Assembly (NCBI RefSeq): GCF_932526225.1
Contig: NC_064045.1
Coordinates: 12,146,442 to 12,210,441, forward strand
Length of the DNA stretch: 64,000 nucleotides
Direction: 5' to 3'
DNA from: Nematostella vectensis
Taxonomy: Eukaryota; Cnidaria; Anthozoa; Actiniaria; Edwardsiidae
Below the pieces are notes generated by a model, which was not told the DNA's origin, did not search any database, and worked only from the letters and a program-made list of their open reading frames with translations. Positions 54,057 through 64,000 of this stretch are shown here, piece by piece. The position numbers were made by a program, and so were the translations under genes. Numbering within the stretch: the stretch's first letter is position 1; each line of letters starts with the position of its first letter.

Positions 54057-57000
54057 TTATATACAAACTTCCCACAAGTGCAAGATATGATCATAAAATG
54101 AACATGTTGCTATAATAAATTCTCTTGACGTGTTTGTGTCATCATTATTCCCCCTACATGCAGCTTTATTTGCTAAGTTTTTGTAACACCAATCTGCACC
54201 ATAAGCAAGGACTGCATTTTCAGTGTAAGATGTAGTTTTTTTTAAGCTGCAAGAACCTTCAAATAAAAAAAAAGAAATTCAGCCTCAGCTCTGCAAAAGT
54301 TGGATCTCAAATACAGCATTCAAAACTCATTAATTATTCAATATGTGGATGTGGTCACTAGGGTGGGTTCTAAAGCTGATAAACTACTTCTTGTTATTAG
54401 TTTTATTAAGTAAATACTAATGAAGTTAGCCTTGGGAGATAACAGTTCCAAACAAAAACAAAAGACATTGAAATAAGTGTACGAATAATGGAAGTCCAAA
54501 CACATTAACACAATTTGAATAAATATTGCAAGACTTATCTGCTCTTTTACAATGTCACAATCTAATAAACTCAGAGATTTCACTGGTTGTCATTCAATAT
54601 CGAGGTTGTCTACTTGTATGGTTAAACAGGGAGTTAAACCAGGAAATGACTATTGCAAATTAATGGGTTTTAGATGTAAATAAGTTCCAGAATCTGATGC
54701 TATGATGTAACCTATTTCTGCTTACAACATCAACCCAACATTCACTTACCTTGACAATTGATGAATTTGAGAATGTGGTAACCCGAGTACATTGATGCAG
54801 TCAGCATGTGGTTACCAGTGACTGGGTGCCATTTAATTCTCCACACCCCTCCTCCTGGGGATGCCGAGGTCAGGGGGGTCCTTCTGTTCCTTGTGTCCCA
54901 AACTAAGATTTTTTCATCATAACTGAAAAGAGAGAGCAATATGATGTAGCTTAATTTTGTGAAGTGCAGGACCGTCCAAAAACAAAATTGCATTACAATG
55001 GGTGGTAGTCTAGCTTTTCAGATCAAGTTTTTGTACTTGAGAAAGTATCAGGTATTTTTTTAAATTACAAGATTTTTCCTTTGCTCTTTTGGGTTTAAAA
55101 TTTTTGGTTCCATCACATCCTCCCATCTCGATCATTGTCTTTCATGTTTTTCACCTAGTACCTTCAATAAACAACATTCTATGCAGGTACCTGCTATGTT
55201 TATCATCGAGTACCTTCCCTGATCGATGTAGCCAACTTTACCTGCCGGTAGCCATGATGTGCTCATGTACTGGATTGCACTGTATGCTACTCACACCCAT
55301 TTCATGCCTGTCAAAATAATGCACAATTATGTTTTGATGAAACTTCATACTCAGTCTCAGTTTACAGTTCAGTTGTCAAGGTTACAGACACACCCATCCC
55401 CCTCCCCCCCATGACACCTATTTTGTGGTTGTTTTAAGTGAGTGTTATAAAGTGGAAACAAGGCTTTGTATGACAACAATGTATGTTTGGACTTGAATGG
55501 GAAGCCTTGTAAAAAGCACCCTGTCTTACATTAATCTTAGTTTGTGAATAAGTCCCTAATTCAACTGCAAGGAATTATAGATACACTATCTTTAATCTAC
55601 AGTCAAGCAAATCACAATGACTAATAATACAAGGACACAGCAAACAAGAAAACTAGAAACCACAAACAAGCAAAAATATTCACCTCTTGCTGGTAAATAT
55701 AGGATTGGTGCAGTTAGTCCTTGTGTCCCACCCCCTGAGGAGACAGTCGTCACCACCTGTAATACCAATACATGACGTACCGACTACATGTTTTGACAGG
55801 TTGGAGAGAGGCAACATTGAATCATGCAGCGTGGGTGACTCTAGGAGGATGTAGATTTTGATTGGCTTAGAGGTGCCAAGGATGAGATTCAATTGAAAGA
55901 AGCAGCAAATGAAGGGTAAACACCCAAATGTAAGTGAGAATCATTAAAGGTAGAGCTAAAGATCAACAAGACAAAAACAAAAGGGTTATATCAAGTGTAG
56001 CCAAGAATCCAATGCACTTGTTAATTATGTGTTATAACACGTTCAAAACAGCCAAAGACTTCATAACCTATTATTGTCTTGATAGGAGATGTCATAAGAG
56101 AGCTATAGCTATACTAAGTCACACCATCAGGGACACATTTTAAATTGATTATGTACTGTAAACACACCAGAGTAAACAACATTATGTGACCATCTGTCAA
56201 AGGCTGCAATCCATGCCTCATATCCATGGGCTGCCCACTGTGAGATTTGACGGGTTTCCCATGATCCTTCGGAACACTGCAGAAGGGTCAGCTCACCCTT
56301 TGAGTCGCTTACCACACAGGTCAGAGTACTACAACACATAAAAGGACTTTAAAGGGTGTTAAATGTATTGAATTAATTGGGACCTTACAGATGATGGTAA
56401 TGATGGCAATGACGATGATGATGGTGACAACAATAATGATGGTGACAATGATAATGATTGTGGTGGTTATGTTGCTGCTGATGATGATGGTTTTGATGGT
56501 AATGATAATGATTGTGGTGGTGGTAATAATGGTTATGGTGATAGTGATGATGGTAATGATGATATGATGGTTGATGATGATGATGAAAGAAGGATATGCT
56601 GATGGTGCTGTTGACGACAAGGCTGTTTAAAGCTGCAACATCAAGGGTACAATGATCAGGCCCCTAGCCAATACAGAGGGTTCTGATCAACCATTCTACC
56701 CAACTGGGATGTTCACTCCTGAATAAAGAATTGAAAACTACTGCCAGCTAGGAGGAAATACCTAAGATACCTCAAATACCTAAAAGCTCATAAGCTAGCA
56801 AATTGGAGTTCAAAGGTGGAAATAACTGTAATGAAACCCTTTATCGAATAATGATGATGAACAAATATGCTAAAGAACCTGTTACCTTTGACTGTGGGAC
56901 CAATCAAGTGACAGACATATCTTGTCCTGTCCAACCGTACTGGAGTACTCCTCAATGCCAACCCCCTAGGAAAAATTGAGAAACATAAAAAAGAGCTGAA

Positions 57001-58045
57001 CCCTTAGTGACCAAGGGGTTTGTTTAGTAGATCTTTTTAGACTTTTATGCATGTGTTGTGGAATTTACCTCATCCCTTGATAATGTTAATATTTTTAATT
57101 CAGCTTCAGCACTCACAGCACCAAGGACAGCTTTATTATTCACAGGAACTCTGTACCTGAAAGCAGTTCTGTCTTAGAGTTAAACCATACAACTGTTTGG
57201 AAGCCACAATCAACCATATACACAGTTAAACTGTATTTTCAAACATGTGTTGTTGTCATGTCTAAAATGCAGGCTCCATTTACAAGTACATAAAGAAGAT
57301 AGAGCCTTGTAAACAGGGGGAATTAGTGGAGGTGGTGAGGCAAATAAAAAAATGATAATAAATAGCCACATACAGGATATTTCCCTTTGAAAGACTGAGA
57401 TTTCTGAGGCTCTGAAACACCAAAACCTTTAAATTTACTGCAAATATTCTCAACCTTCAGACAGTTACTGTACTCCGAGGTACGTTTCTATCTTTTTTTG
57501 GGGGGAGGGGGGGGCAGAGGGCACCTAACCCCCCCTATAAAAATTATAATGCTGCAGGACAGCCCCCCCCCTCCTTTCTCCTGACACCTCTTCTATGCCG
57601 CAGTAACTGTTTCTTTAGCACCACCAAAAATCTTTTTATATTAAATAATGCGATTTTCAAAATCGCTCCTGAATGACACAGAATTTGGGACGTACCACTT
57701 TGTGTCCAATATACCCGCTCCCTGACAGTAGGAACCTTGCTTGGTTAAACTTCTGAAAAAAAAAATCAAAGCACAAATAACTCACCTTTCATTCCAACTA
57801 AATTTAAATTATTTTCAATTATCTCACTTTAACTGTTCGAGCTGATATAACTGGATGTCTCCAACTCTCCGGCCAAATTGTGAGACGTTGTCTTCGCCCA
57901 AATGAGCAACTTGTTTTTGTCCCCCTTTCTCTATCAATTGGTAAGTCCCACACACTAAGAACTCCTCAAATCCCTCGATAGGGCACCACTCTACTGTATC
58001 TGCATGGTAGCCAGTATCTCTAGTACATAAGGTTTTATAAGACAT
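54057..58045 (-). CDS. DPH7: DPH7 (WDR85), diphthine methyl ester hydrolase, 9 exons
   Basis: Minus-strand exons: 58045-57828, 57752-57696, 57156-57069, 56965-56886, 56328-56168, 55756-55684, 55307-55242, 54922-54750, 54211-54057. All are in phase, giving 356 aa. Recognisable DPH7 segments in order: HADTVEWCPIEG, GAGILDTKW, KICLSLDWS, ISQWAAHGYEAWIAAFDRWS, GGDDCLLRGWDTR, HEMGVSSIQ, ATGSYDEKILVWDTR, GGGVWRIKWHP, LAYGADW and ATCSFYDHILHLWEV. These form WD40 blades. The enzyme removes the methyl from diphthine methyl ester so that DPH6 can complete diphthamide on eEF2; it is cytosolic. The start chosen is Met at 58045 by length match, with an alternative Met at 58075. The last acceptor (ATGCAG at 54212) has a poor pyrimidine tract but keeps frame. 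Shorter than human (about 450 aa), mainly between the last two segments. Confidence 0.93.
56385..56590. repeat. GAT/GGT-rich simple repeat
   Basis: Degenerate GATGATGGTAATGATG-type repeat in DPH7 intron 4. Confidence 0.9.
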
Positions 58046-58333
58046 TGATGTGTTGAAACTGAAAGTATAACACAAAAAGCGTCAGGCATTCCAAGTAACA
58101 TAGGCAACCCACCACACATCGGAAAAAAGAACAAGAGTTTATTTTTATGTCCAATATGAAACAATTAACTACATGATAAAATAGGATGTTCAGGGATCGA
58201 TCTTAACTTTATTTTATGAATTTGATGCCAATTGTACAAGTAAAATGCTTAATAAATGTTCGGAGCTTTCCGAAAACAACCCGAAGCTGCTCGAGTATAT
58301 TCGGAAGGTCCCGAGTATTGTAGTGAAAACAAA
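58046..58333. promoter_or_regulatory. Divergent DPH7/GET4 promoter
   Basis: 288 bp between opposite start codons. A dinucleotide-rich AT part lies on the DPH7 side, and GC-richer CCCGAAGCTGCTCGAG and CCCGAGTATTGTAG lie near the GET4 start. No TATA. Confidence 0.6.
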
Positions 58334-61300
58334 ATGGCGGCTGTAAGTCGAGGTGGAGGAATTCAGCGTGTTTTACAAAAACTGAACAAATCAATTGAGG
58401 AAGGGAATTATTATGAGGCTCATCAAATGATAAGAACTTTATACTTTAGGTGGGTAATCGCAGAAGATTTTGTTTGTGTCCTTTGTATTTCCTCTCTTGA
58501 GGTAGAAAATCGCTACTAAGCACTTTTCGAAAAAAATTTTTCCCCTCTCAGCCATTCAGTAAAGAAAACCTCTCAGTTTCAGTTTCTATGAAGAAACCGG
58601 TCACGTCAGTGTATTCTACTTTGGCATATCTTTGAGCTGTGATTGTTGTTGACTTTTGGTTGTTTTTCTTAACCATATACTTTGGTTGTTGGTATTTTAT
58701 GTCTACCACCACGATAAGATTCATCTTTATTTTCATATTGTTTTCCTTTAATTTAAGTCATTTATTTTGCAATAAATTAAGTATAAGTTCCGTGTATTCC
58801 ATGATTTATTGCAACAAAAGAATTCGGTTTTGTTGTGTTTAGTATATATGCCTGCTAAACAAAAAGGATGATAACCATTTGTGACAATTTACAGGAAACT
58901 ATGTCTAATCTAACATCAATACTCGGACATTCTGTAACAAAAGACAAAGACAACATAACTACCAAAACATTTTCCATATAATTACTATAACTGAATAAAT
59001 AAGCGCCCCTCTCTTCTTTAGTGTACGACTCTCTTTCTTTAGTGTACGACTCTCTTTCTTTAGTGTTCCACTCTCTTTCTTTAGTGTACCACTCTCTTAG
59101 TGTCCCAAGTCAGTAACGTCTATTGAGCTTATTTTGGGAGGCGCTTACTAAATTTTCCCTCTTAGGCAAGGCGCTTACGCAATTTAAGTTGATCTTAATT
59201 TTCCAGGATGCCACCTGGTGTGTTTGTTTTTTTCTGGGGGGGGGGGGGGGGGCTGCCACCTATGAACAAGCAGAGCCACTGATTTACTTGTATATTATTT
59301 ATAGGTACACATCACAGAAAAAATACCAGGATGCTATAGAATTACTCCATAATGGCACCTTGCTATTTTTTAAATACAAACAGGTAAGAACAGTAATAAA
59401 ACACAACTTAACGATACCTTAGACCCAAATGGCTCCATTTCAAGTCAATTGTTTTAGTGTCTAATTCATTCACTGGATTCTGCCCCTGTTGCATTTAAAA
59501 ATGTTGAGGATGAGATGGGTTTTGGTTAATCAGCATTACAATTTGTAAATTATGTCCTAATACTTGTCCTCTCCTATATTTGTGGCAGATGGGGAGTGGG
59601 ACAGATCTAGCCATGTTGATGCTGGACTGCTTAAAGGCTGGCAAAGACACAATAGATAGTGAATGCTTACAGAAAATTATCAGTATTTTTAAAGCATTTG
59701 ACCCAGAAGCTGATACTGATCGGCAAGAATTTATACAGAAGGCTTTAAGGTAAGACAACATAGAAGCATTCACTTAAGGGAAAGCCTTGATAACATGGAT
59801 ATTACGTGCAACAAGATAAGTAAACAGAGAGCCAATCATTTAGGAAGATACAGTACCTTGATGGAAAACCTAATCACATTTGTTTGATGGGGCGTGCTTG
59901 GTTTAAGGCAGATCCAGACAGCATGATTTAGTGATAAATTACTTTCCTGCAACAGAATAAATCAATACCTCAACTTCGCAAAACATGACAATCGTAGCAC
60001 CCACCTTCAAGTGTGGGACATACAGTATCTGACAAAAAACATGACAGATGTAATAGCAACAAATAGAAAGTATTGTAAAAAAGATAGAAGAAAGTGGCTT
60101 TTATCAGTTTCAGTATAAATGAAAGCAAAAAGCCCATTTGTCTCTGGTTCTTTGGGAAGATTTTCTTCTAGTACAAGCTCAGGATATGCTATTTTCTACA
60201 TAATATTATGTTTAGTTTTTATAACAAACTTAGTTGTTTGATCAGAGGGCATGCAAATTGTTAATCTGAAAGCACTTCGTATATATGCTTTTTTAGCGAA
60301 AGCAGTTTCTGTGTTTTTTAGGATAACAGCAGATAAAGATCCGAGTCAGAAGTTTGGGAGTACAGATCTGCATCACATGTGTGCTCGAATATACTGGCAA
60401 GGTTAGTGTTGTCACTAAATATACTGGCAAGGTTAGTGCTGTCACTAAATATACTGGCAAGGTTAGTGCTGTCACTAAATATACTGGCAAGGTTAGTGCT
60501 GTCACTAAATATACTGGCAAGGTTAGTGCTGTCACTAAATATACTGGCAAGGTTAGTGCTGTCACTAAATATACTGGCAAGGTTAGTGCTGTCACTAAAT
60601 ATACTGGCAAGGTTAGTGCTGTCACTAAATATACTGGCAAGGTTAGTGCTGTCACTAAATATACTGGCAAGGTTAGTGTTGTCACTAAATATACTGGCAA
60701 GGTTAGTGCTGTCACTACAACGTTCGTTATTAACACCACAAGGTCATCATTACACAATATTATCTGAACCAGGTTTCTGTTTTGCCTTTGGTAATTTAAA
60801 GCAAGAACATTTTTGCTAAAATTCAGTGATTTTAGTGACTGTAGTATCCCAGAGGATGTATTCTGATACAAGCAGGACAGAGGATGGGCATTTTTGGGGT
60901 GGTATTACCTAGCTTATCAAATAAAGACTAAAGAATTGGTGATATCGAATAAAAATTTACAATCAAACTGTAAAACAACACAAAATTAGTAAAATTTGTG
61001 AAATTAGTATTTGGGAATATTAAAAAAAAGTCTGGTGTATTTTGGGTATCAAGTTGAGTGTCATATTCTATTAAAAGATATGTTTCCTATCTTTTTTTTA
61101 TGTATTGTCAAGCTACTGTAATAGTATCTCAGTTTAGTATGTACGCAAACTCTTGTTAAAGTGGACATCATCATCACAGTCACTTCATTATGAAAATCAT
61201 TACCATCATGGTAATCAAAATCATTACCATCATGATAATCAAAATCATTACCATCATGATAATCAAAATCATTACCATCAGGATAATCAAAATCATTAAC

Positions 61301-63958
61301 ATCAAGATAATCAAAATCATTACTATCATGATAATCAAAATCATTACCATCATGATAATCAAAATCATTACCATCAGGATAATCAAAATCATTACCATCA
61401 TGATAATCAAAATCATTACCATCAGGATAATCAAAATCATTACCATCAGGATAATCAAAATCATTACCATCATGATAATCAAAATTATTACCATCATAAT
61501 AATCAAAATCATTCAAATCAGGATAATCAAAATCATTACCATCAGGATAATCAAAATCATTACCATCATGATAATCAAAATCATTACCATCAGGATAATC
61601 AAAATCATTACCATCAGGAAAATAAAAATCATTAGGGGTAGTGATGGGTACCTCGAAGTTTCAAAAGTCTCTCAAAAATTTTGCAAAGTCTCAAAATTTC
61701 TGCGTTTTTTATGCAAGTCTTAAAGTCTCGTTTTTTCCCAAATTTTAGGGGTGTCGGAGTCTTGATTTTTTTACCACGGTCTCGGAGTCTCAGATATTAA
61801 ATTGCAATCTCATAATTTTTGTTAATGCAATCTGTTTTATGTTGTTAGCATGCAACTGGTTTCCGTATTTGTTAGGACACCAGAAAAGCTCGGCCTAAGA
61901 TTCTGAAACACGGGCCTCGCCCCCCCCCCCCCCATCCTCAGGCATGTCTTGGATTTACTTATCGCTTCCCCTCATTATAATCTCTACTCAATTGCTGTTT
62001 CAATCCCAATAATAATTTGTTTTTGTCTTGACAGAAAAGAATTATGGCGAATCCAGATATCATTTCTTGTATACTCAAGATGGATTCCAGTGTGCTTCCA
62101 TGCTTGTTGAGTTTGCTACAACAAAAGGCTTCAAGTCAGAGCAGGATCTGTTTGTCACACAGACAGTTTTACAGTATGTGTTGTCCAAACTTATCCTTAT
62201 ATAAAAGGGTGGTAAAGGGATTATGATTTCAAGTTGAAAAATATGTACAACTGATGATAAGAAATTGAGCGTTTCGTTGATAAGTGTAGGTAGTACGCCT
62301 TTCATGAATTTTCCTACATTGGGTAGGAGTATCTTCATATTATTTACACACTATACTAGAGAACAACATTTTTAGGAAACAACTGTTACAAAAATTAATA
62401 TTCCCCCACAAATGTTCTTTGTTGAAACTATTTTGAAGAATTGAAAATATTTGGAATAAAACCCATCCCTAATGTGCATCTCTGTAAAAAGGCTATTTCT
62501 GAATTTTACAACGATATCAGATAGAGTGTTATTTCAGATAATTTTAATCTTCTTTCAGATATCTGTGTCTTCAAAATTCTTCTACGGCCAGTATAGTATT
62601 CTTCAAGTTTACAAACAAGCATCCTGATTTCTCAGGGCCACCATTCCAGCAGCCACTTTTGAACTTTGTCTGGTTACTACTCATGGCCATAGAAAGGTAT
62701 GATACATAATATGAACTTTGTCTTGGTTATTTCTTCTGCTTACTTGTCTCCAACTTGCATGGCTAATTTACCATCTCTTGATGGCAGGAGATATTTTTAT
62801 GTACAAAATTCATTGCTTTACTAGACAAACATAAATATGGCCGAAAATCTAACAGCTCTTTTAACCTTAAACAATTGTTATCCCTTGAAGTTTTTTGTCA
62901 TGTATGTGAATATATGGCACACAACCTTTAATTCATCTTACAAACATCATCATCATAAAGGAGAATAAATTTAAATTCAATCTAAATATCCTCATTGTTA
63001 TGTCCCCAGACAAGGGCCTCTCAGCATGTTCACTGTTCTCTGTGAGAAGTACCAGCCCTCAATAGAAAGAGATCCCACGTATAAACAAGTAAGCATTCCT
63101 GGCTAAGCTTTGTTCTTTTTCTCAACATCTTGAGAGAGTAGCTTGGCTTTGCTCACCTCTTGTGTTTTTCTTAACAGTATCTTGACAGAATATCTAAACT
63201 TTTCTTACCTCTTGTGTTTTTCTTAACAGTATCTTGACAGAATAGCCCAACTTTTTTTTGGCTTGCCGCCACCACAGCCAACCGGCCTCCAGGGGATCAT
63301 GGGTAATGTTTCATGACCTTTCCAGTTTCCAAGGATCTGGGCTAACTTCACAGGATGATAAAACAAGCCTGATTTGTTTTCTATTGTTTATTATTATTGC
63401 TTGAGTCAAGAAAGCAGTTTAAAGACACTGATGATTTTAATCTTACAAACTTTCCTTGGGCCAAGTAATGTTTAATTTTTCGTAGCCTGCATATACAGGT
63501 ACAATGCTGTACAATGACTTCGTGAATGGGTGACATGCACTAAGAAATCATTTGGCTTTTGGGGTAGCAAACTCTTGCGCGCCCCAGGCTTTTGGCTGTA
63601 AGATCACTACAAACAAGCAAGCAAACAAAAGCAACTTATTCTGTGCTAATGAATCAGCCAGAAGGTTTCTATGGCAAAAGATTGTATTTTTTTGTCACTC
63701 TCTGGCTTGATGGCCGAAGGCATTTCTGTTTTTGTCTTGGCATGAAGTTTTCTACTAAAAAACCATTTCATTTCTTTGAGCAAATTGCCTATTGCCTCTA
63801 CTATAAAAGATAAATTTAAATACTGAATGGTATACCATGCCTGTCCTTCACAGCTTTTACCTGACATGTTTTTTTCTTTTTTTTTTTCAGGAGATCTTGT
63901 ACAGAGTTTGTTCAATGACACACCCCAGGCTGAATTAGAAGGCGAAGATGTCGACTAA
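58334..63958 (+). CDS. GET4: GET4, tail-anchored protein insertion factor, 9 exons
   Basis: Exons: 58334-58449, 59305-59383, 59589-59749, 60322-60401, 62035-62173, 62559-62696, 63010-63088, 63230-63302, 63891-63958, all in phase, giving 310 aa. Family segments: [133 protein letters not shown] and [16 protein letters not shown]. An acidic tail (AELEGEDVD) ends the protein. It is an all-helical TPR-like scaffold of the GET4-UBL4A-BAG6 complex that hands tail-anchored proteins to GET3 in the cytosol. Intron 4 starts with a minisatellite made of its own donor. The exon 8 acceptor is duplicated 52 bp upstream; only the downstream copy keeps frame. Confidence 0.94.
59014..59105. repeat. Short tandem repeat in GET4 intron 1
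   Basis: About four to five copies of CTCTCTTTCTTTAGTGTACGA (20-21 bp). The unit is close to a polypyrimidine-AG acceptor (TTTCTTTAG|TG), so each copy is a potential decoy 3' splice site. Confidence 0.85.
60389..60717 (+). repeat. 30-bp minisatellite at the GET4 exon 4 donor, 11 copies
   Basis: The unit AATATACTGGCAAGGTTAGT plus GCTGTCACTA is 30 bp. The first unit contains the true exon end (TACTGGCAAG at 60392-60401) and donor GTTAGTG. Ten further near-identical copies follow inside the intron. Confidence 0.95.
61184..61637. repeat. 24-bp minisatellite in GET4 intron 4
   Basis: About 18 units of AATCATTACCATCATGATAA + TCAA, with TCAGGATAATC variants. Open in several frames on both strands; not considered coding. 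Confidence 0.95.
63126..63241 (+). repeat. Tandem duplication of the GET4 exon 8 acceptor
   Basis: CACCTCTTGTGTTTTTCTTA + ACAG|TATCTTGACAGAAT occurs twice with a 52-bp period (exon starts would be 63178 and 63230). The upstream copy continues into TATCTAAAC and would shift the frame. Confidence 0.9.
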
Positions 63959-64000
63959 GCAAGGAACTGAATTGTAGATATTTATAATATAAAAGATGCA

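Noticed and set aside
61060-61723. Long ORFs on both strands in GET4 intron 4
   Set aside because: They consist of the 24-bp satellite only and lie inside a well-supported intron.

Overview
The window is eukaryotic nuclear DNA from an animal, most likely an anthozoan cnidarian such as a sea anemone close to Nematostella. This is inference from the histone proteins, the intron-rich genes with anthozoan-like products, moderate base composition and the mix of Ty3-type LTR elements, a Penelope-like element and minisatellites; no ribosomal or mitochondrial marker confirms it.

Layout. (1) 0.7-5.7 kb: a complete replication-dependent histone set with divergent pairs, H2A(-)/H2B(+) and H3(-)/H4(+), with H1(+) between them. 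Each gene ends in the same 16-nt histone stem-loop. (2) 5.7-10.2 kb: gene-poor repeats. (3) 10.2-14.85 kb: an apparently non-coding, 5'TOP-type, multi-exon host gene that carries about ten box C/D snoRNAs in its introns. They include U15, two copies of U14, a second duplicated snoRNA and a tandemly triplicated exon-snoRNA cassette. (4) 15-17.2 kb: a TTAA-flanked inverted-repeat element and a LINE relic. (5) 17.36-26.29 kb: a six-exon TRAF6-like gene (RING, TRAF zinc fingers, coiled coil, MATH). Intron 2 holds a decayed Ty3/gypsy element inserted beside a tRNA-like sequence, and intron 5 begins with a minisatellite built on the splice donor. (6) 26.5-34.9 kb: minisatellites, and an inverted, decayed second copy of the 3' half of the TRAF gene, giving a roughly 11 kb inverted duplication. 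(7) 35.9-40.4 kb: a six-exon TPR + JmjC oxygenase gene. (8) 42.25-47.7 kb: an apparently young LTR retrotransposon with near-identical LTRs and one intact 1631-codon ORF. (9) 48.2-52.25 kb (-): a bacterial/class IV-type histone-deacetylase-family gene, head to head with an intronless ARF GTPase gene (52.4-53.0 kb). (10) 54.06-58.05 kb (-): DPH7 (nine exons), head to head with GET4 (58.33-63.96 kb, nine exons, complete).

How it works together. Three divergent promoters stand out: H2A/H2B, H3/H4 and DPH7/GET4, plus HDAC-like/ARF as a fourth. The housekeeping theme is chromatin (histones, a deacetylase-family enzyme), rRNA modification and processing (U14, U15 and others), translation-factor modification (DPH7) and membrane traffic or insertion (ARF, GET4). 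A recurrent local feature is tandem duplication across splice sites: donors in TRAF intron 5 and GET4 intron 4, an acceptor in GET4 intron 7, and a whole exon plus snoRNA in the host gene. Exon boundaries are my own readings from splice consensus, reading-frame continuity and family similarity; no transcript data were available.
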